Notes: generated from the letters alone by a model not told the origin. A stretch of DNA of 13,054 nucleotides from Acidimicrobiia bacterium (GCA_026983855.1 JALSTE010000320.1:1-13054); one strand, 5' to 3'; shown: positions 1-8,464, numbered from the stretch's first letter. Program-made: numbers and translations.

Positions 1-2333
1 CGCCAGACCCGCTGGAGCAGGCGGTGGGATCCGATCACCGACTTGGTCTCCCACGGGCGATCCTGATCCATCGGCCCCATGAACATCTCGTACAGACGCA
101 GGGTGTCGGCACCGTAGGACTCGTACATCTCGTCGGGAGTCACGGCGTTGCGCAGGGACTTGCCCATCTTCCCGAAGATGCGTTCCACCGGTTGACCCCG
201 GTGGGTGAACGAACCGTCGGGCTCCTCGGTGACCTCGGCCGCGGGAACGTAGACCCCGCGGGAGTCCTGGAAGGCGGCGGCCTGTATGTAGCCCTGGTTG
301 AACAGGCGGGAGAAGGGTTCGGGGCCGCTCACATGGCCCAGGTCGTAGAGCACCTTGTGCCAGAAGCGGGCGTAGAGCAGGTGGAGCACCGCGTGCTCGA
401 CCCCACCGACGTAGAGATCGACCCCGCCGACACCCCCGGCGGGGTCGGTCATCCAATAGCGCTCCACCGTGGGGTCCACGAAGGCCTCGTCGTTGGTGGG
501 GTCGAGGTAGCGCAGGTAGTACCAGCAGGAACCGGCCCACTGGGGCATGGTGTTCAGCTCCCGGCGGTACTTCCGGGGGCCCTGGCCCAGATCCAGCTCG
601 ACCTCGGCCCACTCCGTGGCCCGACCCAGGGGGGGTTCGGGCTCGGCGTTCTCGTCCAGCGTCCGCGGGGCCCAGTCGATCAGCTCCGGGAGTTCGACGG
701 GCAGCATCTCCTCGGGCAGGGCGAGGGGAAGGCCGGTGTCGTCGTAGACGATGGGGAAGGGCTCCCCCCAGTAGCGCTGGCGGGAGAACAGCCAGTCCCT
801 CAGCTTGTAGGTGACGGTGCCCTCGCCGTGGCCGTGCTCGGCCAGCCAGGCGATGATGGTCCTCTTGGCGGACTCGACGTCGAGCCCGTCGAGCACGAGG
901 CCGGCGTCGGGGTTGGCGCTGTTGATGGTGGTTCCCTCACCGGTCCAGGCCTCCCCCTCGAAGTCCGGCGGCGGCTGCACCGTACGGATCACCGGCAGCC
1001 CGAAGGCGGAGGCGAAGTCCCAGTCCCGCTGATCCTGGGCGGGCACGGCCATGATCGCCCCGGTGCCGTAGCCCATCATCACGTAGTCGGCTATGAACAC
1101 CGGCAGCCGGTTGCCGTTCACGGGGTTCACGGCGTAGCCACCGGTGAACACGCCCGTCTTCTCCCTGGCGTCGACCTGCCGTTCGAGGTCCGAGCGCCGG
1201 GCGGCGTACTCCCGGTAGTCGGTGACGGCCTCGGCGGGGGTGGCCGCCCCTCCGGTCCACGTCGGGGGGGTCCCCTCGGGCCACTCCGTGGCCATCACCC
1301 GTTCCACCAGCGGGTGTTCGGGGGCCAGCACCATGTACGTGGCCCCGAACAGGGTGTCGGGGCGGGTGGTGAACACCTCGATGGTGGTGTCGGGGTGGTC
1401 GGCCACGTCGAAGAAGACCCGGGCCCCCTCGGAACGACCGATCCAGTTGCGCTGCATGATCTTGACCGAGTTGGGCCAGTCCACCAGGTCCAGGTCCGCC
1501 AGCAACCGGTCGGCGTAGGCGGTTATGCGCATCTTCCACTGGCGCAGGGGTCGCCGGAAGACCGGATGGTTGCCCCGTTCGGAGCGACCCTCGGCGGTGA
1601 CCTCCTCGTTGGCCAGCACCGTGCCCAGGGCCGGGCACCAGTTCACCTCGGCCTCGTCGACGTAGGCCAGGCGGTGGGAGTCGATCAGTTCCCGTCGGTC
1701 GATCTCCGACATCTCGGCCCAGGGGGTTCCGGTCCCCGTTTCGCGCTCCCCCGACTCGAACTCGGCGATCAGCTCGGTCACGGGACGGGCCCGTTCGGAG
1801 TCGGGGTCGTACCACGAGTTGAAGATCTGCAGGAATATCCACTGGGTCCAGCGGTAGAACGACACATCGGTGGTGGCCACGCTGCGCCGCTCGTCATGGG
1901 CCAGTCCCAGGGCCCGGAGTTGGCGCCTCATGTTGGCGATGTTGGCCTCGGTGTTGATCCTGGGGTGTTCCCCGGTCTGGCGGGCGTGCTCCTCCGCCGG
2001 GAGGCCGAAGGCGTCGTAGCCCATGGCGTGGAGCACGTTGTGACCGGTCATGCGCATGTACCGGGCGTAGACGTCGGTACCGATGAAACCCAGTGGGTGT
2101 CCCACGTGCAGCCCGGATCCCGAGGGGTAGGGGAACATGTCGAGCACGTAGAGCTTGGGTTGGTCGGCAACCTCGTCGAAGCCCTCGGCCAGGTCTCCCA
2201 CCGGGTTGGGGGCGTGGAAGGTCCCCTCGGTCTCCCAGCGGTCCTGCCACTTCTTCTCGATCTCGTTGGCGAGTCGGGCGTCGTAGCGGTGGGCCGGTGT
2301 GTCGTCGGACTCGGGGACTGCGTTCATGGTCAT
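1..2333 (-). CDS. leuS: Leucyl-tRNA synthetase, C-terminus cut off by the window edge
   Basis: This cytoplasmic class I aminoacyl-tRNA synthetase charges tRNA-Leu with leucine and ATP. The window holds the first 777 codons. The HIGH motif appears as HVGH at residues 76-79 (2097..2108), just after the FPYPSGSGL segment. The editing domain shows the Thr-rich motif TTRPDT at 322-327 and GTGAIMAVPAQDQRD around residue 433. KMSKS appears as KMGKS at 722-726 (156..170), followed by GADTLR. KMGKS lies about 100 residues later than in E. coli LeuRS, as expected for the long actinobacterial type (M. tuberculosis LeuRS is about 969 aa). Roughly 190 C-terminal residues, including most of the anticodon-binding region, therefore lie outside. 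The segment after NWCP lacks the extra cysteines of the zinc-binding ZN-1 module found in some LeuRSs. The ATG at 2333 is followed by a second in-frame ATG at 2327. Neither has a clear Shine-Dalgarno, so the start is uncertain by two codons. Identification is secure. Confidence 0.97.
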   Translation of the reverse strand, partial: MTMNAVPESDDTPAHRYDARLANEIEKKWQDRWETEGTFHAPNPVGDLAEGFDEVADQPKLYVLDMFPYPSGSGLHVGHPLGFIGTDVYARYMRMTGHNVLHAMGYDAFGLPAEEHARQTGEHPRINTEANIANMRRQLRALGLAHDERRSVATTDVSFYRWTQWIFLQIFNSWYDPDSERARPVTELIAEFESGERETGTGTPWAEMSEIDRRELIDSHRLAYVDEAEVNWCPALGTVLANEEVTAEGRSERGNHPVFRRPLRQWKMRITAYADRLLADLDLVDWPNSVKIMQRNWIGRSEGARVFFDVADHPDTTIEVFTTRPDTLFGATYMVLAPEHPLVERVMATEWPEGTPPTWTGGAATPAEAVTDYREYAARRSDLERQVDAREKTGVFTGGYAVNPVNGNRLPVFIADYVMMGYGTGAIMAVPAQDQRDWDFASAFGLPVIRTVQPPPDFEGEAWTGEGTTINSANPDAGLVLDGLDVESAKRTIIAWLAEHGHGEGTVTYKLRDWLFSRQRYWGEPFPIVYDDTGLPLALPEEMLPVELPELIDWAPRTLDENAEPEPPLGRATEWAEVELDLGQGPRKYRRELNTMPQWAGSCWYYLRYLDPTNDEAFVDPTVERYWMTDPAGGVGGVDLYVGGVEHAVLHLLYARFWHKVLYDLGHVSGPEPFSRLFNQGYIQAAAFQDSRGVYVPAAEVTEEPDGSFTHRGQPVERIFGKMGKSLRNAVTPDEMYESYGADTLRLYEMFMGPMDQDRPWETKSVIGSHRLLQRVW

Positions 2334-2512
2334 GGAGGTTGCCAGCGTGGAACCACCCCGGCAACGTCATTGGCCCGATTGTGGCGACTTGCCGGTGGTG
2401 CCCCACCCCGCCGATGGGTGACCTTGGGCCCTGTTCACCCCCCGCACCCAGTGGTTAGATTTCAAATCACCGAGGGTCGGGGTGGTGGCCGCCACAGCGG
2501 AGGGAGAGATCC
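2334..2512. promoter_or_regulatory. Divergent intergenic region between leuS and the RND transporter gene
   Basis: This 179-bp non-coding gap must hold the promoters of both leuS (leftward) and the transporter gene (rightward). On the plus strand a weak sigma-70-like pair is TTCACC (2434..2439) and TAGATT (2456..2461), spaced 16 bp apart. It lies in a locally AT-richer stretch about 50 bp before the transporter start. On the minus strand CACAAT (2378..2383) could be a -10 element for leuS but has no convincing -35. I saw no T-box leader, specifier stem or leader peptide for leuS. That there are promoters here is inferred from gene orientation; the exact boxes are guesses. Confidence 0.4.
2499..2506 (+). 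promoter_or_regulatory. Shine-Dalgarno site of the RND transporter gene
   Basis: GGAGGGAG lies 6 bases before the ATG at 2513 and is a strong purine-rich ribosome binding site. It decides the start of the transporter (MEGFW) and supports that frame over the overlapping open frame that begins at 2482. Confidence 0.75.
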
Positions 2513-5500
2513 ATGGAGGGATTCTGGCGACGGTTGGGGGTCCTGGCCTCCCGTCGAACCGGCGCGGTGGTGTTGGGCGCCCTGGTGATATCCGCCGTGC
2601 TGGCGGTGGGCCTGGGCGGGCTGACGTTCCAGACCGGACAGGACTCGTTTCTCGATTCGGACTCCCGTATCGCCAGGGACAACGAGGCGTACCAGGACCT
2701 CTTCGGCGGGGAGACCATGATCGTGCTGTTCACGGCCCGGGAGGGCCACACGATCGCCGACCTGTTCACCGATGCGAACGTGGCCAAGATGGACCGGATC
2801 GAGGCCGAGCTGCGCGACAGCGACGCCATCGCCTCCGTCGTGAGCCCCATGACGGCCCTTCAGTGGACGTCCAACCTGGTCACCTCCGGTGTGGCCACCG
2901 CCGTGCTCGACGAGGCCACCGCACGGGAGCCCGATCCCGCCGCGGTTCCCCTGAGGCAGCAGAACAGCGTCGTGTCCGCCTTTCGGGCCGCCACCGCCGG
3001 TGCGGATGGCACCGATCTGGGCAACACGCAGTGGGCGACCTTCCTGCTGTTCGACAACCAGGGATTCACGGTCAACTCCGACAACCAGCTCATCGCCCCC
3101 TCCGCCGACCAGTTGGTGGTCCGGAGATCGTTGCGGGGTTTCATCCCCGACCAGCAGCACGCCCTGCTGGCGGCGATCCTGCCGGGGAACGCCGAACTGT
3201 CCCAACTGGGGTCGGGCGAGGAAGCCGTGAGGAAGGCCTTCGACGGGGTCAGCTTCGACAACGTCGACTACGTCATCACCGGCACCCCGACGTTCCTCAA
3301 CGACATCAACGACTACCTCCAGGGCGGGATGCTCACCCTGGGGGCCATTGCCCTGGTGGTGATGGCAGTGGTCCTGTTGGTCGCGTTCGGGGTGCGTTGG
3401 AGGCTGCTGCCCCTGGCGATCGTGGTCGTGGGAGTGCTGTGGGCCTTCTCGATACTGGGTCTGGTGGGGATCGACCTATCGCTCGTCACCATCTCGGGGC
3501 TCCCGATCCTGATCGGAATCGGGATCGACTTCGCCATCCAGACCCACAACCGGATCGAGGAGGAGGTGGCGGCGGACAAGTCGCCCGAGCCCTTCGCCGA
3601 GACCTCCCAGAAGTTGGGTCCGGCCCTCCTCGTGGCCACGATCGCCGCCGTGGCCGCCTTTCTGGCCATGAGAATCTCCCGGGTGCCGATGATCAGGGAC
3701 TTCGGCGTTCTGCTGTCCATCGGCATCGTCAGCCTGTTCGTCGTGGGGCTCATCCTCCCGATGTCGGTTCTGGGGTGGAGGGAGAGACGCAGTCCGACCC
3801 GGGAGTTCGCCCGCTCGGAGCGAATCGAGAAGGCTGTGGTGTGGTTGAGCGGGTTGCCGCGGGTACTGGTGGTCCCCCTGGTGGTGCTGGCCGTGGTGAT
3901 CCCGATCGCCGGACTGGCCGTCGAGGACGGTCTGAAGATCGAGAGCGACCCCATCAACTGGGCGGACCAGGGCAGCCAGAGCATCCGCAACGCCCGGATC
4001 TTCGAGAACGAGACGGGGTACGCGACCACCTTCGGGGTCTTCATCGAGACCACCGGACACGACAGCAACGGAATCTTCACTGACCAGATGGCCAGCTTCA
4101 TCCACGATCTCGCCATCACCGAGGTGGACACCCACCCCGAACTGGCCGAGGTGTCCAGTCTCACCACGACGTTGTCGTTCCTGATCGACCTGCCCGGCAC
4201 CACCCCTCTGCCCCCCACCGGTCGGGACATGCTGGCGGCCTACGAGCAGGCCCCCACCGACATCCAGAACCTCCTGGTGGGAGACAACGGCAACGCCGCC
4301 CAGATCAACTTCCGGGTGGCCCCCTCCTCACTTGAGGAGAGGTCGGTGGTCATGGACCAACTGGTACACGACATAGCCGATCCGGGTCAGCGGACCCCGA
4401 TCCCCGACAATGCCACGGCCGCCCCTGCCGGTCTGGCCGTGGTGGGTGTGGGTCTGCTGGAGAACCTCACCGCCAACCGCACCGCGCTGACCCTGGTGGC
4501 CCTGGCCGTGGTGGCCATCTGGATGCTGATCCGGTTCCGGAGCCTGACCCTCGCGGTGCTGGCTCTCGTACCGGTGCTGATCGCGGTGGGAGGGGCGTCA
4601 TTGATAGTGGCCGCCCTGGGGATCACCCTGAGCCCACTCACCACGGTCGGGGGGCCACTGATAATCGCCACCTGTGGTGAGTTCACGATCCTCATCCTCA
4701 CCCGGTACCTGGAGGAACGGAACCGGGGCCTGGGACCCAGGGAGGCCACCGACGTGGCCTCGGCCCGGACCGGGCGGGCGTTCTTCGCCTCGGCCCTCAC
4801 CACCATCGGCGGGTTCGGGGTGCTGTATCTCTCACCCCTACCCCTCCTGTCGGACTTCGGTCTCATCGTCGCCCTGAACATCACCGTGGCCCTGTTGTCG
4901 GCGTTGGTGGTGCTGCCCCCGATCATGGTCGCCGCCGACGAGGTGGGGCTGCTCGGGCTACCGGGCACCGGGAGCCGGTTCGCCTCCCCCACGGTGAGGG
5001 CGGTCACGGCGGGCGTCGCCGGGGTGCTGCTGGCGGGCTACGTCGTGTTCGCGGTGTCCGACGCCGTGGCCTCAACCGACGAGGAACTGGCTATCCAGAC
5101 GGTGCCGGCCACCGAACAGCCGGTGACGTTGGCGGACCTGGCCCCTCCGACCACCGAGACCGTGACCACGACGACCGCCGTGACCACCACCACCGGGGCG
5201 ACGATGGAGTCCACGACGTCCACCGAACCTCCGCCCACGACCCTGCCGCCGGGGCCGGCGGAGCGTCCGACGACACTGGTCGGCGGCGGGGTCTACGACG
5301 CATATGTGGCGGCCGGAGCCGATCCGGGTGTGGCCCGTTGCACGGCCGACGCCCTGCTGGCCGGGACCTCGGAGGCGGATCTGCTGGCGATGGGTATCGC
5401 CAACCAGCCCATTCCCGGAGAGGTCAGGGACCTAATCGGGGCCGCGGCCGAGGCCTGTGGGGTACCGCCCGAGGTCAGGGCGGTGGTGGCGGGTGAGGAG

Positions 5501-5821
5501 CCGCCACCGACCACGACCATCGCCGAGGAGACCACGACCCAACCTCCGGCGACGACCCTGCCACCGGGTCCGCCGGAACGGCCCACGGGTCTGGTGGCCG
5601 GGGCGGTCTACGACGCATATGTGGCGGCCGGAGCCGATCCGGGTGTGGCCCGTTGCACGGCCGACGCCCTGCTGGCCGGGACCTCGGAGGCGGATCTGCT
5701 GGCGATGGGTATCGCCAACCAGCCGATGCCCGGTGACGTGAGGGATCTGATCGCGGCGGCGGCCGAGGCCTGCGGGGTACCGCCCGAGGTCAGGGCGGCG
5801 GTGGACGCGGCGGCGGAATGA
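2513..5821 (+). CDS. RND/MMPL-type transporter with duplicated extracytoplasmic Cys-pair domains at its C-terminus
   Basis: This 1102-residue inner-membrane protein of the RND superfamily resembles the MMPL/HAE3 branch. The substrate is unknown; lipids or other hydrophobic molecules are typical of the branch. It has two RND halves: TM1 at about 15-37, an ectodomain at 38-272, TM2-6 at about 273-420, TM7 at 450-470, a second ectodomain at 471-655, and TM8-12 at about 657-808. TM4 carries the expected acidic residue (GIGIDF, D339). The matching TM10 position is Glu (CGEF, E723). Beyond the standard fold is a further hydrophobic helix (about 829-848), then a Thr/Pro-rich linker (about 879-915). 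Two near-identical domains follow (about 909-990 and 1014-1095), each with Cys in RCTADALL and in EACGV, separated by a second Thr-rich linker. By helix count the tail lies outside the membrane. The ATG has a strong Shine-Dalgarno. The gene converges on the glycosidase gene with 25 bp between the stops. Fold assignment is firm; the tail domain is unrecognised. Confidence 0.9.
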   Translation: MEGFWRRLGVLASRRTGAVVLGALVISAVLAVGLGGLTFQTGQDSFLDSDSRIARDNEAYQDLFGGETMIVLFTAREGHTIADLFTDANVAKMDRIEAELRDSDAIASVVSPMTALQWTSNLVTSGVATAVLDEATAREPDPAAVPLRQQNSVVSAFRAATAGADGTDLGNTQWATFLLFDNQGFTVNSDNQLIAPSADQLVVRRSLRGFIPDQQHALLAAILPGNAELSQLGSGEEAVRKAFDGVSFDNVDYVITGTPTFLNDINDYLQGGMLTLGAIALVVMAVVLLVAFGVRWRLLPLAIVVVGVLWAFSILGLVGIDLSLVTISGLPILIGIGIDFAIQTHNRIEEEVAADKSPEPFAETSQKLGPALLVATIAAVAAFLAMRISRVPMIRDFGVLLSIGIVSLFVVGLILPMSVLGWRERRSPTREFARSERIEKAVVWLSGLPRVLVVPLVVLAVVIPIAGLAVEDGLKIESDPINWADQGSQSIRNARIFENETGYATTFGVFIETTGHDSNGIFTDQMASFIHDLAITEVDTHPELAEVSSLTTTLSFLIDLPGTTPLPPTGRDMLAAYEQAPTDIQNLLVGDNGNAAQINFRVAPSSLEERSVVMDQLVHDIADPGQRTPIPDNATAAPAGLAVVGVGLLENLTANRTALTLVALAVVAIWMLIRFRSLTLAVLALVPVLIAVGGASLIVAALGITLSPLTTVGGPLIIATCGEFTILILTRYLEERNRGLGPREATDVASARTGRAFFASALTTIGGFGVLYLSPLPLLSDFGLIVALNITVALLSALVVLPPIMVAADEVGLLGLPGTGSRFASPTVRAVTAGVAGVLLAGYVVFAVSDAVASTDEELAIQTVPATEQPVTLADLAPPTTETVTTTTAVTTTTGATMESTTSTEPPPTTLPPGPAERPTTLVGGGVYDAYVAAGADPGVARCTADALLAGTSEADLLAMGIANQPIPGEVRDLIGAAAEACGVPPEVRAVVAGEEPPPTTTIAEETTTQPPATTLPPGPPERPTGLVAGAVYDAYVAAGADPGVARCTADALLAGTSEADLLAMGIANQPMPGDVRDLIAAAAEACGVPPEVRAAVDAAAE
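5290..5409 (+). repeat. Intragenic direct repeat, copy 1 (120 bp identical)
   Basis: This copy encodes the core of the first Cys-pair domain (VYDAYVAAGADPGVARC onward to NQP, about residues 927-966). It matches 5605..5724 base for base, including all synonymous positions, at an offset of exactly 315 bp (105 codons). Similarity continues past the identical block with scattered differences, for example another shared stretch near 5459..5483. Confidence 0.95.
5605..5724 (+). repeat. Intragenic direct repeat, copy 2 (120 bp identical)
   Basis: This is the second copy of the 120-bp block at 5290..5409, encoding about residues 1032-1071. The flanking linker DNA has diverged although it keeps the same design (Thr-rich, then LPPGP, then a P/AERPT segment). 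The pattern fits a recent in-frame domain duplication or gene conversion within the domain core. Confidence 0.95.
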
Positions 5822-5846
5822 CGTTCGCCCGGTATCCCGTTGGCGA

Positions 5847-8348
5847 TCAACCCCGCTCGGGTTCGACCGTGATGGCCTCCACGACGTCGCGGCTGCTGCG
5901 GGCCATCTCCAGCACCACCCGGCCCGGTTCCACCTCCCAGGCGTGCTCCTCGGGATTCCAGTGAGCGAGATCGGTGCGGGCGACCCGGACCTCGGCGGTT
6001 GCCCGCTGCCCCGGATCGAGTCGGACCTTGGTGAACCCGACCAGTTCCCGGCGGGGTCGCATCACCTCCGAATCGGGGCGGTGGGCGTACACCTGGACCA
6101 CCTCGATGGCGGCTCGGGGACCGGTGTTCGTCAGGGGCACCGTGATATTGACCTCACCGTCCTCGAGGTCGCCGATGACCGAGGCCGGACCCCACCCGAC
6201 GGCTGAGGTGGTGAGCCCGAACCCGAACGGGAAGACCGGCTCGATGTCGCGGGTGTCGTACCAGCGGTAGCCCATCAGGAGACCCTCGCCGTAGCGGACG
6301 TGGCCGAACTCACCCGGATAGTTGCCGAACGACGGGGTGTCCTCGATCCGGAGGGGGAACGTGACCGGTAGCCGCCCCCCGGGGGCGACCGCCCCGAACA
6401 GCACGTCGGCGAGGGCCCGGCCACTCTCCTGGCCCGGGTACCAGACGCACATGGTGGCCCCGGTCCATTCCACCCAGTCGGCCTCGACGGGGGCCCCGGC
6501 GTTGAGGACCACGATGGTCCTCGGGTTCGCGGCGGTGATCCTCTCGATCAGCTCCACCTGGCGTCCCGGCAGGGCGAGTGACTCCCGGTCGCGGCCCTCG
6601 GTCTCCCAGTCGGCGTCGTGACCCACGACCACCACCGCCACGTCGGTGCGTTCGGCCAGGGCCACGGCCCTCTCCATGAGGTCGTCGGGTTCGGGGGCGG
6701 CGGCCCCCACCCTCAGGGCACAGAACCGGGAGCCCTCGTGGGCCACGACCTCGACCGTGACCCGGTGGGCGGTACCGGCCTCGAGATGCACCCCGGCGGT
6801 GACCTCGTCGTTGCCCGCCCCGTAGAACTCCGACCCGGGGGTCCAGTCGGTGGTGTCGTCCACCACCAGCTCCCCATCCACCCACAGACGGCTGGTGCCC
6901 GCACTCACGAGGCTGAAGGTCCAGTTCCCCGACACGGGTGGGGTCAGGTCAGCCTCCAGCCGCACCACCAGATCACCGGTGGGGATGTCGCCCACCCGGG
7001 CCCCCATCCACAGGAACCGACTGCGGGACGCCACCGATCTGCGGACGGCGGGGGCCGCCGGGTCAGACTCCAGGTCCGACCGGCGGTGATGGGAGAGGGT
7101 CCACCCGGTCCCCGCCTCGATACCGGAGGGCGGGTCGACGGGGGTGAGAAGGCGGACATCGACCTCGGGTGTCTTCTGGTGGATCGTGCAACCCAGCTCA
7201 TGGAGAACCTCGATCCCGGTTCCGGCCGCCTCCCGGATTCCCTCCAGGGGGGTGACCGTCGTGGCCGGGAAGACCTGGGCGCTGCCCCCGCCCATGATCA
7301 CCGCCCGATCGGAGTTGGGGCCAATGACCGCCAGCGAGGTCACGGCGGTGGGATCGAGGGGCAACAGCCCCCCGGGGTTGTGGAGCAGCACCGTCGCCTC
7401 GGCCGCTGCCCGACGGACCAGCGCCCGGTGGGCGGGACGGTCATCGGAGGACTCGGCGGACCTCTCGGTCAGCCGCTCGGACACTCCGAGACGTTCGATG
7501 GCCCCCAGGATGTTTCCGACCATACGATCCAGATCGGACTCGGAGACCTCCCCCTCGGCCACCGCGGAGGCCAGACGGTCGCCGAACACCGACGGCGGGC
7601 CGGGCATCTCCAGATCCAGGCCGGAGAGAGCCGAGGCCACGGTGTCGCGGGTCCCGTACCAGTCCGACATCACGAAACCGTCGAATCCCCACTCGCGGCG
7701 GAGAATGCCGGTCAGCAACTCCCGGTGGTCGCTGGCGGGAATCCCGTTGATGCGGTTGTAGGCGGACATCACCGCCACCGGGGAGGCGTCACGGACGGCC
7801 ATCTCGAAGGGCTTCAGGTAGAGCTCGCGGAGTGGGCGGTCGTCGATGTCGGAGCTCATGGTGTGGCGCTCGAATTCGGAGTCGTTGGCCACGAAGTGCT
7901 TGAGGGTGGCGCCCACGCCCCGGCTCTGGACACCCCTCACGTAGGCGCTGGCCAGAACCCCGGTCAGGTGGGGGTCCTCGGAGTAGCACTCGAAGTTGCG
8001 TCCGGCCAGGGGTGTGCGGTGGAGATTGATGGTGGGAGCGAGCAGAACGTGGACGGCCTTGGAGACGGCCTGTTCACCCAGGGCCCGTCCCACCTCCTCC
8101 ACCAGAACCGGGTCCCACGTGGCGCCCAGGGCCGATCCGCAGGGAAAGCAGACCGAGGTGTGGACGCCGAAGGTCTCCCCCCGCACCCCGTTGGGGCCGT
8201 CGGACACCTTCATGGCCGGGATCCCGAGGCGGGGAACGGCGGTGGTGTGCCACAGCCCCGACCCCGAGACCAGCGAGATCTTCTCGTCCAGGGTCAGAGC
8301 CGACACCAGGCCCCCGACATCGCTGACATCCCCGTCCGTGTCCAGCAC
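5847..8348 (-). CDS. Glycoside hydrolase family 3 beta-glucosidase with PA14 insert
   Basis: This 833-residue enzyme should hydrolyse terminal beta-linked sugars, such as beta-glucosides, with retention of configuration. The N-terminal barrel contains KVSDGPNGVRG (47-57), GRNFECYSEDP (116-126), KHFVANDSE (150-158) and the nucleophile motif VMSDWYG with D229. The second domain starts near 310 and is interrupted at about 395-550 by a PA14-type insert (GNWTFSLVSAGTSRLWVDGE). It then resumes with the acid/base segment DADWETEGRDRES (probable catalytic E584) and GLTTS. A fibronectin-III-like C-terminal domain (about 740-815) shows VVQVYAHRP and ELVGFTKVRLDPGQ. The order matches PA14-bearing GH3 beta-glucosidases such as the Kluyveromyces marxianus enzyme. 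No signal peptide or membrane segment is visible, so it is probably cytoplasmic and would act on imported oligosaccharides or glycosides. The start is a GTG preceded by GAGAGGGGG. No transporter or sugar regulator is adjacent. Family is certain; the sugar specificity is not. Confidence 0.95.
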   Translation of the reverse strand: MLDTDGDVSDVGGLVSALTLDEKISLVSGSGLWHTTAVPRLGIPAMKVSDGPNGVRGETFGVHTSVCFPCGSALGATWDPVLVEEVGRALGEQAVSKAVHVLLAPTINLHRTPLAGRNFECYSEDPHLTGVLASAYVRGVQSRGVGATLKHFVANDSEFERHTMSSDIDDRPLRELYLKPFEMAVRDASPVAVMSAYNRINGIPASDHRELLTGILRREWGFDGFVMSDWYGTRDTVASALSGLDLEMPGPPSVFGDRLASAVAEGEVSESDLDRMVGNILGAIERLGVSERLTERSAESSDDRPAHRALVRRAAAEATVLLHNPGGLLPLDPTAVTSLAVIGPNSDRAVIMGGGSAQVFPATTVTPLEGIREAAGTGIEVLHELGCTIHQKTPEVDVRLLTPVDPPSGIEAGTGWTLSHHRRSDLESDPAAPAVRRSVASRSRFLWMGARVGDIPTGDLVVRLEADLTPPVSGNWTFSLVSAGTSRLWVDGELVVDDTTDWTPGSEFYGAGNDEVTAGVHLEAGTAHRVTVEVVAHEGSRFCALRVGAAAPEPDDLMERAVALAERTDVAVVVVGHDADWETEGRDRESLALPGRQVELIERITAANPRTIVVLNAGAPVEADWVEWTGATMCVWYPGQESGRALADVLFGAVAPGGRLPVTFPLRIEDTPSFGNYPGEFGHVRYGEGLLMGYRWYDTRDIEPVFPFGFGLTTSAVGWGPASVIGDLEDGEVNITVPLTNTGPRAAIEVVQVYAHRPDSEVMRPRRELVGFTKVRLDPGQRATAEVRVARTDLAHWNPEEHAWEVEPGRVVLEMARSSRDVVEAITVEPERG

Positions 8349-8404
8349 CCGAACCCCCTCTCGTCCCGCCGCGTAGGCTAGGTCAGAGTCCCGCCCACCC
8401 CCAC

Positions 8405-8453
8405 CTTTTCTGACCTGGTGGGTCTCTGTGGGCGTCCCCCGAGGTCAGAAAAG
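8405..8453. repeat. Palindromic element, unit 1 (12-bp perfect inverted repeat)
   Basis: CTTTTCTGACCT (8405..8416) and its exact reverse complement AGGTCAGAAAAG (8442..8453) flank a 25-bp GC-rich centre. The same unit recurs exactly 60 bp downstream. The arms can form a hairpin in DNA or RNA. There is no T-run on either side, so a simple intrinsic terminator is unlikely, and the element lies upstream of both flanking genes rather than downstream. Confidence 0.9.
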
Positions 8454-8464
8454 GGGGTGAGGGG

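Noticed and set aside
156..170. KMGKS in place of KMSKS in LeuRS as an anomaly
   Set aside because: Gly at this position occurs in other class I synthetases and is, as far as I know, common in actinobacterial LeuRS, so it is not unusual.
24..2588. 854-codon open frame on the plus strand opposite leuS
   Set aside because: The minus strand encodes a textbook LeuRS with HVGH, KMGKS and editing motifs. The plus-strand frame is the low-complexity Gly/Val/His/Pro-rich antisense shadow common in GC-rich DNA, and it has no domain or ribosome binding site.
2482..4083. 533-codon plus-strand frame overlapping the transporter
   Set aside because: It is an out-of-frame Arg/Gly-rich shadow of the transporter, whose frame shows membrane helices and a proper Shine-Dalgarno.
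5849..5863. Short stem AACCC/GGGTT as a terminator between the convergent genes
   Set aside because: It is only 5 bp long with no T-run, and it lies within the last codons of the glycosidase gene, so chance is likely.
6618..8381. 587-codon open frame on the plus strand
   Set aside because: It is antisense to the GH3 gene, whose catalytic motifs are intact, and its composition is typical of a GC-rich shadow frame.
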